Positions 6,526 to 14,536 of a stretch of DNA of 24,921 bases are shown here, in pieces; the stretch's first letter is position 1, and the number at the start of each line of letters is the position of its first letter. The position numbers were made by a program, and so were the translations under genes. The stretch comes from DASQUP01 sp035641235. GTDB lineage: Bacteria; Actinomycetota; CADDZG01; WHSQ01. The notes under the pieces were generated by a model that ran no database searches, had not been told where the DNA came from, and saw nothing but the letters and a program-made list of their open reading frames with translations. The stretch lies in assembly GCA_035641235.1 (NCBI GenBank), contig DASQUP010000091.1:1-24921 (forward strand). The letters are read 5' to 3'.

Positions 6526-8459
6526 CTCGGCACCGGCCCAGGTGGTCCGAAGTCCTTCACGCCGGCCGCCGACGGGAGCCGGTCGGGAGCATGGCCCTTG
6601 TATTCGGCGATGACGGAGCGGTGGACCTGCTCCACCTCCCGGCCGCCGTCGAGCACCACAAACCGAGAGGGGAACTTCTGCGCGAGCTCGAGGTACGCGT
6701 CCCGCACCTTGGCGTGAAACTGGTCGCCCTCCTGCTCGATGCGATCGGGCTGATCTCCCGCGCGCGCAAGGCCCTCACGAGGATCCACACTCAAAAAGAA
6801 GACGAGGTCCGGGACAACTCCTCCGGTGGCCCACTCGCTTATTCGGTAAATCTGGTCGAGTCCCAGCCCGCGGGCGATGCCCTGGTATGCGAGTGACGAA
6901 TCGATGTAGCGATCGGAGACGACGACTTTGCCCGCCTCGAGCGCCGGCCGAATCACCTCGGCGACGTGTTGGGCCCTGTCCGCGGCGTAGAGCAACGCCT
7001 CCGTGTGAGCATCCATCGCGCCCGACTTCGTGTCGAGAAGAATGGCCCTGATGCGGTTCCCGATCTCCGTGCCCCCCGGCTCGTGAGTTGTGACCGCATC
7101 GATGCCCTGAGACTTCAGCCACGCAACGAGGGCCTCCATCTGAGTCGTCTTGCCGGCGCCTTCTCCGCCTTCGAAGACGACGAAAAAGCCGGCTCCCGTA
7201 CCGACCGGCTTCGGACGAACCCGGTGTCCGATCGCTCTCATCGAGAGCAGCCCTCCACCCACGGCGAATAATCCTGCCAGCCACAGCGTAGTTCGGCTTC
7301 CGGGGAGATCAATGACTCCCCAACCGCCGGGCAAATCGAGATCGTGGTCGCCGATAGCTCCGGCAATCAGTGGGAACAGCCCCAGGCCAACAAGCGTGCC
7401 GATCCTGATCACTGTGTATGCCGCGCTGAAAGTGCGGCCACGGATCTCATCGCGCGTCGTCTCGTGCATGAGCGAATATCCGGTCGAGTACGCCACTCCT
7501 CCGAAAAATCCAAGGGCCGACGCAATCGGTATGGCGCCGCCGAGACTCGACATGCTGGCAAGCAGTATCAGTCCCAGCCCGAGCAGCAAGATGGAGCCCG
7601 AGAACAGGACGTCCTTTTGCACACGTTGCGCAAGTACGCCGATCACGAGCAGTCCAATGATCATGCCCGTCGCCAGGAATCCGATGAGAAGGGCGAATCC
7701 TCGGTCGCCGCCACCGAGGATGTCTTGCACGAAACCGACGCCCAGAGAGAACACGGCGCCCGCTGCGGTAAAGGTGAATGCAATTCCCAGCAGCCACGGT
7801 CGCACCTGTTTGTGCTCAACGACAAACCTCAGTCCTTCCACGAGGTCACGTTTGACGTCACCGAGGTCGAGTCGCCCGGCGCGCCGACGAGACGACGCAA
7901 TAGAGAGCGTCCAGATCATCAGCGCCGAGAAACAGAACGTCAGTGAATCGAGCCACAGTGCCAGCGCTTCGGGGTTCTCCTCGAGGCCTTCCAGCGCGGG
8001 TACGCTGCGGCCCAGGAACGCCCCGAAGGTGGACATGAACGCGTAGACAACCGATGCGAGCGGCCAGGGCCCGTATACGGCGATCAGATTCAGAGAGTTG
8101 GCGTGCGTCAGGTGCGCCGCCGGAACCACGTGGGGAAGGGAAGCATCCTTGGCCGGACCCCACGTAAGCGTCAGCGACTCGAGGACAACCGAAGCAGCGA
8201 TCAGATAGAAGAGGTTGGGGACGAAGGGGAGCGAAAAGATCACAACGGCCCTGGTTAGGTCGGCCACGACCATCATCCGGCGCCGGTCCCAACGATCGGC
8301 GAAGACACCCGCCACGGGCCCAACGAGGAAGCCCGGAAGCACCCGGGCGGTCATGACCGCCCCGACACCCGCGTTCTGGTTCAGGTTGTAGGCAAGGGTG
8401 GCGATCGCGATGACCCCGATCCAATCACCGAGGCTGGACACGCTCTGGGCGAGGAACAA
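6522..8459 (-). CDS. tmk: Bifunctional MFS-type transporter / thymidylate kinase fusion
   Basis: 645 residues from TTG 8459. Residues 1-412 form a major-facilitator domain of 10-12 membrane segments, with the loop motif GVFADRWDRRR (51-61). Residues 424-645 are a complete dTMP kinase: P-loop EGGEGAGKTT (430-439), THEPGGT (458-464), DRYIDSSLAYQG (516-527) and a LID-like ARAGDQPDRIEQEG. The kinase makes dTDP from dTMP for DNA synthesis. The transported substrate is unknown. Streptomyces has a comparable fusion next to topA. TTG 8459 has no ribosome binding site, and LLKNRNFRR, typical of the start of such MFS domains, lies upstream in frame. The frame is open to a TGA at about 8572. The only start with good spacing is an ATT at 8558 behind AAGGA, so the real protein may be about 678 residues. 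Confidence 0.9.
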   Translation of the reverse strand: MFLAQSVSSLGDWIGVIAIATLAYNLNQNAGVGAVMTARVLPGFLVGPVAGVFADRWDRRRMMVVADLTRAVVIFSLPFVPNLFYLIAASVVLESLTLTWGPAKDASLPHVVPAAHLTHANSLNLIAVYGPWPLASVVYAFMSTFGAFLGRSVPALEGLEENPEALALWLDSLTFCFSALMIWTLSIASSRRRAGRLDLGDVKRDLVEGLRFVVEHKQVRPWLLGIAFTFTAAGAVFSLGVGFVQDILGGGDRGFALLIGFLATGMIIGLLVIGVLAQRVQKDVLFSGSILLLGLGLILLASMSSLGGAIPIASALGFFGGVAYSTGYSLMHETTRDEIRGRTFSAAYTVIRIGTLVGLGLFPLIAGAIGDHDLDLPGGWGVIDLPGSRTTLWLAGLFAVGGGLLSMRAIGHRVRPKPVGTGAGFFVVFEGGEGAGKTTQMEALVAWLKSQGIDAVTTHEPGGTEIGNRIRAILLDTKSGAMDAHTEALLYAADRAQHVAEVIRPALEAGKVVVSDRYIDSSLAYQGIARGLGLDQIYRISEWATGGVVPDLVFFLSVDPREGLARAGDQPDRIEQEGDQFHAKVRDAYLELAQKFPSRFVVLDGGREVEQVHRSVIAEYKGHAPDRLPSAAGVKDFGPPGPVPR

Positions 8460-8628
8460 CCGGCGGAAATTGCGGTTCTTGAGCAGGGTCAGGTACGAGA
8501 CCTCCCCTTCCGGGGAAGTCAGAACCTTGAGTTCCGGGCGCCGACCGGGCTCCTGAATGCCTAATCCTTCTCAGCGAACGGTGGATGCATCCCGGCCTAT
8601 GGTAGCCAGGGCGGCCCGCCGGCGGTGG

Positions 8629-8652
8629 GATAGGCGCCGGCCGGTGCCTATC
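8629..8652. promoter_or_regulatory. 24-bp palindrome between topA and the MFS-tmk gene
   Basis: GATAGGC-G-CCGGCCGG-T-GCCTATC is self-complementary except for one G/T position on each side. It lies 50 bp past the topA stop and 70-170 bp before the MFS-tmk start. As RNA it forms a very stable hairpin, but no T-run follows on either strand. It could limit read-through from topA or be an operator for the tmk-holB unit. Confidence 0.45.
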
Positions 8653-8703
8653 GAGGCGCCCAACAGGGCTCGAAACCGATCACTCACAGAGTTGGGAGTC
8701 TGC

Positions 8704-11388
8704 TTACTCGCGCCGTGTTGACTTCTTGGCGGTCGACTTCTTGGCCGCCGTTTTCTTGGCCGTGGTCTTCTTCCTCGTTGACTTCTTGCGAGTCGTCTTC
8801 TTTCGGGAACGAGTCGTCTTGGACGGCCCCTTGGCTCTCTTCTCGGCCACGAGCTGCGCCGCCCGCTCGAGGGTCATGTCGGCTGGGCTTTCGCCGCGGG
8901 GAAGCGACGCGTTCGTCTCGCCGTCCGTCACGTACGGCCCGTAGCGGCCCTCCTTCAGCGACAGCTGCTTGCCGGTCTTCGGGTCCTCGCCGAACTCCTT
9001 GACGACCGCGGCCGACCGGCCCCGCCCCCGCTTCGGTTGAGCAAACAACTTCAACGCCTCTTCGAGTGTGATCGAGAAGATCTGGTCCTCGGATTCGAGG
9101 GAACGAGTGTCTTTTCCCTTCCGGAGATAGGGGCCGTAGCGGCCGTTCTGGGCCTCGATAACTTCCTGGTCACTGGGATCCGTACCAACGGTCCGGGGCA
9201 AAGAGAGCAGCTTGAGTGCATCTTCGAGCGTCACCGTGGCGGGATCCATCGTCCTGAACAAGGACGCAGTGGGAGGCTTTTCCTTCGATCCATCCTCTAT
9301 CTCGCCGACCTGCACATACGGGCCGTAGCGGCCGGTCTTGAGGAAGATCGGCGCGCCGCTGTCCGGGTGAGGACCGAGCACCTTCTCCTCGGATGAGGCA
9401 GCGAGCAGTTCCCGTGCCTTTTCGATGGTTAGCTCGTCGGGCGCCAGGTCCTCCGGCAACGAGACCGTGTCCTCACCCCACTGGATGTAAGGCCCGTACC
9501 GGCCGACACGCACAATCACGTCCGTGCCGTCTCCGTCGCTGCCGATGGGAATCGAGTTGATGGCGCGCGGGTCGATCTCGTCGAGGTTCGCGTCGACGAG
9601 GTTGCGCAGTCCGGGACTGCCGTTTCCGAAGTAGAAGCGGCGAAGCCAGGGGATCGTCTCTTGATCACCGCTTGCTATCTCGTCGAGATCCTCCTCCATG
9701 GCGGCCGTGAAGTCGTAGTCGACGAGCCGCGCGAAGTGGTTCTCGAGCAACGCGACGACGGCAAACGCAGTCCACGACGGCACCAGGGCGCTGCCTTTCT
9801 TCCACACATAACCTCGATTGAGGATCGTTCCGATGATGCTTGCGTATGTAGAGGGTCGCCCGATTCCACGCTCCTCCAGCTCACGGACGAGCGATGCTTC
9901 GCTGTAGCGGCTGGGGGGTTGGGTCGAATGTTCGACAGGATCGATGCCGCGGGCCTCCACAACCTGACCCTCCGCTAGCTGCGGCAGGCGGACCTCTCGG
10001 TCCTCCAACTTGCCGTTGCCGTTCTCGTCGGTTCCCTCGACGTACGCGCGCAGGAATCCGGGGAACGTGATCACCCTGCCGCTTGCCGAGAACTCGGCCT
10101 CGTCGTCCAGTTGCGAGGTGGCGCCGATGCGGACTTGGACGCTTTGCCCCCTCGCGTCTGCCATCTGGGACGCAACGGTTCGCTTCCAGATGAGTTCGTA
10201 CAGGCGAGCTTCGTCCTGTGAAACCTCCCGGGTAACCGCATCCGGGAGGCGGAACTCCTCACCGGCCGGACGGATGGCCTCGTGCGCTTCCTGCGCATTG
10301 CGGACCTTGCGTTTGTAGACGCGCGGCGCGTCGGGAACATACTCGGCACCGTAGAGCTTCTTCGCCTGGCTGCGCGCAGCGCGCACCGCCTCCTGCGACA
10401 GCGTGGTGCTGTCCGTACGCATATATGTGATGTAGCCGTTCTCGTAGAGGCGCTGGGCTGCGCGCATCGTTCGCTCCGAGGTGAACCCCAACTTTCGTCC
10501 GCCTTCTTGCTGCAGCGTCGAGGTTATGAACGGCGCGTATGGGCTGCGACGGTACGGCTTCTCTTGTACGGACGTAACTGTGAACGGCGCGCCGGACAAG
10601 CGATCTGCAAGGCCGCGCGCCGCCGTTTCGTCGAGCACAACGACGTCCTTGCCGCTTAACCGTCCCTTGTCGTCGAAGTCGCGGCCGGTGGCAACCTTTT
10701 TGCCTCCGACTGCAGTGAGCGTTGCGTCGAACTCGTTCGGGTCTCCTCCCTCCACGAGGAGATGGGCGGTGAGATCCCAGTAGGCCGCGCTCCTGAACGC
10801 CATGCGCGCTCGCTCGCGCTCCACGATCAACCGGGTGGCGACGCTCTGCACGCGGCCGGCGGAGAGGCCGGGAAGGACCTTCTTCCACAGCACCGGAGAG
10901 ACCTCGTAGCCGTAGAGACGGTCGAGGATTCGGCGACCCTCCTGCGCGTCCACGAGGCGCCGGTCGATGTCGCGCGGCGCCTCGAGCGCGTGCGTCACTG
11001 CGTGGGGAGTGATCTCGTGAAACACCAAGCGCCTCACGGGAATGTGCGGGGAAAGCACTTCGATGAGGTGCCACGCGATCGATTCGCCCTCGCGGTCCTC
11101 ATCCGTGGCGAGCAACAGCTCGTCTGCTTGTTTTATGAGCTTCTTCAGCTTCGTGACCTGCTGCTTCTTCCCCGAGGGCACAACGTAGAGGGGCTTGAAG
11201 TCGTTGTCTACATCCACGCCGAGGCGGGCCCACTTCTCCTGTTTGTAGGCCGCAGGCACCTCCTCGGCGCCGGAGGGCAGGTCCCTGACGTGCCCGATCG
11301 AGGACTCCACCACGAACTCGCCGCCGAGGATGCGCGCGATCGTCTTCGCCTTCGCCGGCGACTCCACGATCACGAGGTTCTTAGCCAA
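8704..11388 (-). CDS. topA: DNA topoisomerase I (type IA)
   Basis: 894 residues. Relaxes negative supercoils by single-strand passage. The Toprim domain has E9 (IVESPAKAKTI) and the acidic cluster D96-E-D98 (ATDEDREGE). The catalytic tyrosine is Y322 in YITYMRTDSTTLS. The rest of the core includes AGRVQSVATRLI (177-188) and AQEAHEAIRP. After the core come four C-terminal repeats each centred on GRYGPY(I/V/L), then a lysine-rich tail of KKT/KKS units. No zinc-finger cysteine clusters are present, which is the actinobacterial arrangement. TTG at 11388 is chosen because AGGAG lies five bases upstream. The gene is followed by the palindrome at 8629-8652 and the tmk-holB unit. Identification is secure. 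Confidence 0.97.
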   Translation of the reverse strand: MAKNLVIVESPAKAKTIARILGGEFVVESSIGHVRDLPSGAEEVPAAYKQEKWARLGVDVDNDFKPLYVVPSGKKQQVTKLKKLIKQADELLLATDEDREGESIAWHLIEVLSPHIPVRRLVFHEITPHAVTHALEAPRDIDRRLVDAQEGRRILDRLYGYEVSPVLWKKVLPGLSAGRVQSVATRLIVERERARMAFRSAAYWDLTAHLLVEGGDPNEFDATLTAVGGKKVATGRDFDDKGRLSGKDVVVLDETAARGLADRLSGAPFTVTSVQEKPYRRSPYAPFITSTLQQEGGRKLGFTSERTMRAAQRLYENGYITYMRTDSTTLSQEAVRAARSQAKKLYGAEYVPDAPRVYKRKVRNAQEAHEAIRPAGEEFRLPDAVTREVSQDEARLYELIWKRTVASQMADARGQSVQVRIGATSQLDDEAEFSASGRVITFPGFLRAYVEGTDENGNGKLEDREVRLPQLAEGQVVEARGIDPVEHSTQPPSRYSEASLVRELEERGIGRPSTYASIIGTILNRGYVWKKGSALVPSWTAFAVVALLENHFARLVDYDFTAAMEEDLDEIASGDQETIPWLRRFYFGNGSPGLRNLVDANLDEIDPRAINSIPIGSDGDGTDVIVRVGRYGPYIQWGEDTVSLPEDLAPDELTIEKARELLAASSEEKVLGPHPDSGAPIFLKTGRYGPYVQVGEIEDGSKEKPPTASLFRTMDPATVTLEDALKLLSLPRTVGTDPSDQEVIEAQNGRYGPYLRKGKDTRSLESEDQIFSITLEEALKLFAQPKRGRGRSAAVVKEFGEDPKTGKQLSLKEGRYGPYVTDGETNASLPRGESPADMTLERAAQLVAEKRAKGPSKTTRSRKKTTRKKSTRKKTTAKKTAAKKSTAKKSTRRE

Positions 11389-11778
11389 CTCAACTCCTGG
11401 TCTCGTTTCCTGCTACTCGTACGGCCGGTCATGTCGGTGCGTTCGCCGTCCCCATGCGTTACCTGTGCGTTTACCCGGCCGCGCCGCTTGTTCCGTCCGA
11501 GTACCAAATCGGACTTCGGCCCCCGGGCGGGCTCCCTTGAATAGGACATCGAGCCCCGGGGGCTGGACCGACGGGACTCGGCGGGAACCGCTTATGCCAC
11601 CTTTCCCGTCTCGCTGTCAACCAACGCCACGTGCTTCGGACGGCTTCCCGGCCCTAGAAGGCAGGGAAAAAACTTTCGCGACCACCGCTGCGGTGGCAGC
11701 ATTCTTTACAGTTCCTGGAAGTGCGCGTTCGGGGGAAATTGCCGCCGTCGGAAGCGGCCCCGTCTATCCTCGGCGCCC
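11389..11778. other. 390-bp divergent intergenic region between topA and the DedA gene
   Basis: No gene could be supported here. It must contain the promoters of topA (minus) and the DedA gene (plus). It holds a strong GC-rich inverted repeat (11519-11563). TATCCT at 11765-11770 lies 8 nt before the DedA ATG and could be the -10 of a leaderless transcript. No clear topA promoter was found. AGGAG for topA lies at its far left edge. Confidence 0.5.
11519..11563. promoter_or_regulatory. GC-rich inverted repeat upstream of topA
   Basis: GCCCCCGGG (11519-11527) is complementary to CCCGGGGGC (11555-11563), with inner GCTC/GAGC pairing around an A/T-richer loop. It lies about 130 bp before the topA start and 215 bp before the DedA start. 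It has no T-run. A supercoiling-sensitive or protein-bound element controlling topA is possible, but this rests on position alone. Confidence 0.35.
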
Positions 11779-12414
11779 ATGGACGCGATCGTCGAGCCGA
11801 TCATCAACCTGATGGAGGACTGGGTAGTCGAGTACGGCTACCTGGCGATTTTTCTCCTCATGCTGGCGGAGTCGGCCTGTATCCCGTTCCCCAGCGAGGT
11901 GACGATGCTGGTGGGCGGATGGTACGCGGCAACGGGCGACCTCAATTTCTTCTGGGTCGGGACGTGGGGCGTGCTCGGAAACCTGGTGGGCTCATGGGTC
12001 GCCTACACGGTCGGGCGAACGACCGGTCGCGGCCTTCTCGACAGATATGGCAAGTACATATTGATCCGATCCCACGACATCGATCGCGCTGAGGTGTGGT
12101 GGGAGAAGTACGGGGAGGCAGCAACGTTCTTCAGCCGGCTCCTGCCGGTGATCAGGACGTTCATCTCGTTGCCCGCTGGGATCGCGCGGATGCCCCTCGG
12201 CAAGTTCAGCATCTACACATTCCTCGGGGTGATCCCGTGGACGTTCGCGCTGACGTGGCTCGGCTTTGCCGTGCAGGAGAACTGGGAGGAGGTCCTCACT
12301 TACTTCGACGTCCCCACGCTGATCATCGCGGGCCTACTGGTTGTGGGTGCGGCGTTCTGGTACCTGCGCCGCCGGCGCCGGCGCAAGTCCGCCCTGCCGT
12401 CAGATGTGAACTGA
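11779..12414 (+). CDS. DedA-family membrane protein
   Basis: 211 residues, typical for the family. Motifs in order: ESACIPFPSE (about 31-40) in the first re-entrant segment; GNLVGSWVAYTVGR (about 70-83); and the conserved FFSRLLPVIRTFISLPAGIARM (about 117-138), with the arginines needed by DedA proteins. Hydrophobic helices follow, and the tail is very basic (LRRRRRRK). DedA proteins are proton-dependent flippases or scramblases; several recycle undecaprenyl phosphate or phosphatidylethanolamine, so a role in envelope lipid turnover is likely. No Shine-Dalgarno precedes the ATG, while TATCCT lies 8 nt upstream, suggesting leaderless translation. The gene converges on the HD hydrolase across a pair of palindromic repeats. 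Confidence 0.9.
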   Translation: MDAIVEPIINLMEDWVVEYGYLAIFLLMLAESACIPFPSEVTMLVGGWYAATGDLNFFWVGTWGVLGNLVGSWVAYTVGRTTGRGLLDRYGKYILIRSHDIDRAEVWWEKYGEAATFFSRLLPVIRTFISLPAGIARMPLGKFSIYTFLGVIPWTFALTWLGFAVQENWEEVLTYFDVPTLIIAGLLVVGAAFWYLRRRRRRKSALPSDVN

Positions 12415-12428
12415 GCGCGGCGTCCCTG

Positions 12429-12471
12429 AAATGGCACCTGACCCCCGAGGGGTGGGGGTGGATTGCCATTT
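12429..12471. repeat. REP-like imperfect palindrome, copy 2
   Basis: AAATGGCA (12429-12436) and TGCCATTT (12464-12471) are perfect eight-base arms. They bracket a core with ACCCCCGAGG, then GTGGGGGTGGAT. It lies just after the DedA stop. With copy 3 it forms a closely spaced pair with a 72-bp period. The right half GTGGGGGTGGATTGCCATTT is identical in both copies. Confidence 0.8.
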
Positions 12472-12500
12472 GAGCGGCGCCGGGCGATGCCGTGATCCTG

Positions 12501-12543
12501 AAATGGCAAATCACCACCAGGGGGTGGGGGTGGATTGCCATTT
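12501..12543. repeat. REP-like imperfect palindrome, copy 3
   Basis: AAATGGCA (12501-12508) and TGCCATTT (12536-12543) have the same arms, spacing and G-rich right half as copy 2, in the same orientation. The left interior differs (AATCACCACCAG). It ends 30 bases before the stop of the HD hydrolase gene. Such paired palindromes in gaps between convergent genes are typical of REP/BIME-type elements mobilised by a RAYT transposase elsewhere; none is in this window. Confidence 0.8.
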
Positions 12544-12572
12544 CAGCACGGCGCGCCGGCGCGCCGGGTGGC

Positions 12573-13127
12573 TCACGGGGTCAGGCCGATTTCCGGCGCC
12601 ACCTCCTGCAAGCCCCCGATGGAAATCGCAATGAATTCATCCAGCGGCACGCCGATCGAATCCTCGACGCCCTCGATTTTGTCCCGCTCCACTCCGGGGG
12701 CAAAAGCCTTTTGCTTCAGCTTCTTCTTGACCGACGAGACCTTCATCCCGTCGGCCTTGTCGGGGCGCACCAACGCCACCGCGACCAGGAGCCCGGCGAT
12801 GCCGTCGGCGTGCACGATCGCCTTTGACATCAGATCCGTCTGATTCTCCTCCCAGGCGTGGGCAAGGACCGCGTTCATCACGGCCTCGTCGTCGAAGCCC
12901 TCGGCCTTCAACCACTCCACGGATTGATGTCCGTGCCGCTCAACATCCGTGTGCGTTATGTCTTGGTCGAGGTCGTGGAAGATGCCCGCGAGGCCCCACC
13001 GATGCTCGTCCTCATCGAAGCGGCGGGCGAGCCCGCGCATGACTCCCTCAACCGAGACCAGGTGTCTGTATGTGATGTCCTTCTCGGAGTACTTGCGCAC
13101 GAGAGCGCGCGCCTCTTCGCGGGTCAC
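12573..13127 (-). CDS. HD-domain hydrolase, putative
   Basis: 184 residues. The metal-binding HD pattern can be followed: H22 in YRHLVSVEGVM, HD at about 51-52 in GIFHDLDQD, a histidine pair in ERHGHQS (about 63-67), H89 in LAHAW, and HADG at about 106-109. HD proteins hydrolyse phosphate esters of nucleotides or other small molecules. This one is of the short HDIG-like class with no second domain. The GTG start overlaps the TGA of the second trkA gene (GTGA) and AGAGGAG lies just upstream, so it is the third gene of the potassium operon. It might act on a nucleotide signal linked to potassium control, but nothing in the sequence proves it. Confidence 0.8.
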   Translation of the reverse strand: MTREEARALVRKYSEKDITYRHLVSVEGVMRGLARRFDEDEHRWGLAGIFHDLDQDITHTDVERHGHQSVEWLKAEGFDDEAVMNAVLAHAWEENQTDLMSKAIVHADGIAGLLVAVALVRPDKADGMKVSSVKKKLKQKAFAPGVERDKIEGVEDSIGVPLDEFIAISIGGLQEVAPEIGLTP

Positions 13128-13810
13128 GACTCCTCTCCGGAGAGCGCGCGCAGAAGATCGTTCTCCGCCTCAGGTGCTGCAAGAGCCAGCACCTCGTCAC
13201 CGGCCTGGAGCGGGGTCTCATCCGTTGGTGCGATCACATGCCGGTCGCGAACCACGGCGACGAGCGTGCAGTCCGGCGGCATCCGGAGCTGGCCGATCGT
13301 CTTCCCCTGAGCCGGCGAATTCTCTGCGAGCGTCAACTCGAGCAGTGCCACCTTCCCTTGCTCGAGGTTGAGTAGGCGAACGAGATCGCCGACCGAAACC
13401 GCCTCCTCCACAAGCGAGGTCAACAGGTGAGGCGTGCTCACCGAGACGTCGACACCCCACGACTGATTGAACAACCATTCGTTGTCGGGATGGTTGACAC
13501 GCGCTACGACCCGCGGCACGGCAAACTCCTGTTTTGCCAGCAGAGAGACAACGAGGTTGTCCTCGTCGTCACCGGTTGCCGCCACCATTACGTCACAGGA
13601 CGAGAGCACGGCCGCGTCGAGCGTGTAGAGCTCGCATGCGTCGCCGATCACCCAGTTCACGCGCAGATCGGCCTCGTGGGCCTCCACGAGTGCCTTGTTC
13701 TGCTCTATGAGGGTGACGTCGTGGCCCCGCGACTGCAGGTCGTGGGCAACGTATCTCCCCACGTTGCCGGCGCCAGAAATAACGATCCGAAGAGATTTCT
13801 TCCGGGTCAT
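13124..13810 (-). CDS. TrkA-family potassium uptake regulatory protein (second copy)
   Basis: 228 residues. The RCK_N Rossmann domain begins ISGAGNVGRYVA (11-22) with an acidic residue in LIEQN at the end of the second strand, consistent with NAD(H) binding. It continues through VIGDACE and VAATGDDEDNLV. An RCK_C domain covers about residues 145-220 (LTLAENSPAQGKTIGQL ... GDEVLALAAPE). RCK/TrkA proteins sit on the cytoplasmic face of K+ channels or transporters and gate them in response to nucleotides. Start ATG 13810 overlaps the stop of the first trkA gene (ATGA). The pair corresponds to ceoB/ceoC of mycobacteria. Confidence 0.92.
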   Translation of the reverse strand: MTRKKSLRIVISGAGNVGRYVAHDLQSRGHDVTLIEQNKALVEAHEADLRVNWVIGDACELYTLDAAVLSSCDVMVAATGDDEDNLVVSLLAKQEFAVPRVVARVNHPDNEWLFNQSWGVDVSVSTPHLLTSLVEEAVSVGDLVRLLNLEQGKVALLELTLAENSPAQGKTIGQLRMPPDCTLVAVVRDRHVIAPTDETPLQAGDEVLALAAPEAENDLLRALSGEES

Positions 13811-14469
13811 TCTGGCCTCCCCACCTTCTCCAGGTCTCCCCTGAGTTCCGCAGCACTCCCCCGGACCACCGAAACGTGCAGGATGTCGCCGTCCTGAACC
13901 GTGAGGTTCTTGTCGGGTATACGCGGCACGCCGAACCGACTCAGCGCAATTACGCGCCGATGACCTTCGATGTCGAGATCCAGCACATTCTTGCCTACGA
14001 CGTTGGCGGGGGCGGGGATCGCAGTGATGACGACCTCGCCGTTGTCGACCGTGTACTCGACGGGGATCTCTTCCGGGAGAAGGAAGCGCAGCATCTGGTC
14101 CGTCGTCCAGCGAACCGTCGCCACCGTCTGGATCCCTAGTCGCTGGTAAATCTGCGCTCGCCGCGGATCGTAGATCCGGGCGACAACCTGAGGCACACGG
14201 TAAAACTCCCTGGCCACCCGAGCCGACAGGATGTTGGAGTTGTCCCCGCTCGTCACCGACGCGAACGCTGCGGCCTCCTTGATGCCTGCCTCTTCCAGCA
14301 GAGTCCGATCGAAGGCGAAACCAACGAGGGCCCGGCCCTTGAAGTCGGACTTGAGACGTTCGAATGCCTTTGCATTCTTATCGACGATGGCTATCGAATG
14401 GCCCAATCGCTCAAGGCTGCCGGCCAGCTCCGAACCAACCCTCCCGCTTCCGGCAATCACGACATGCAC
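13807..14469 (-). CDS. TrkA-family potassium uptake regulatory protein (first copy)
   Basis: 220 residues from GTG 14469, chosen because AGGGAG lies seven bases upstream and the protein then begins directly at the first Rossmann strand (HVVIAGSGRVGSELAG). A longer frame to 14643 would overlap the divergent OB-fold gene. IVDKN marks the end of the second strand. The RCK_N domain runs to about residue 130 and RCK_C from about 140 to the end (PAPANVVGKNVLDLDIEGH ... DGDILHVSVVRG). It probably forms hetero-assemblies with the second copy on a K+ transporter. No TrkH/TrkG channel subunit is in the window. The adjacent KimA-like permease is the obvious candidate partner, although KimA proteins do not usually need TrkA. 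Confidence 0.9.
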   Translation of the reverse strand: MHVVIAGSGRVGSELAGSLERLGHSIAIVDKNAKAFERLKSDFKGRALVGFAFDRTLLEEAGIKEAAAFASVTSGDNSNILSARVAREFYRVPQVVARIYDPRRAQIYQRLGIQTVATVRWTTDQMLRFLLPEEIPVEYTVDNGEVVITAIPAPANVVGKNVLDLDIEGHRRVIALSRFGVPRIPDKNLTVQDGDILHVSVVRGSAAELRGDLEKVGRPE

Positions 14470-14536
14470 GTCACGGCTCCCTTGACTCGCGGCTCTTCCA
14501 TATGCAGCGCGGGCGATACTGCCATACTTCACCCCC

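Noticed and set aside
8704..8830. Repeated TTCTTGG units considered as a repeat array
   Set aside because: They encode the lysine/serine/threonine-rich C-terminal tail of topoisomerase I in frame, so they are coding and not a CRISPR or satellite.
10762..11544. 260-residue plus-strand ORF opposite topA
   Set aside because: It lies antisense to the conserved Toprim region of topA, has no family resemblance and has low-complexity arginine/leucine composition typical of a shadow frame.
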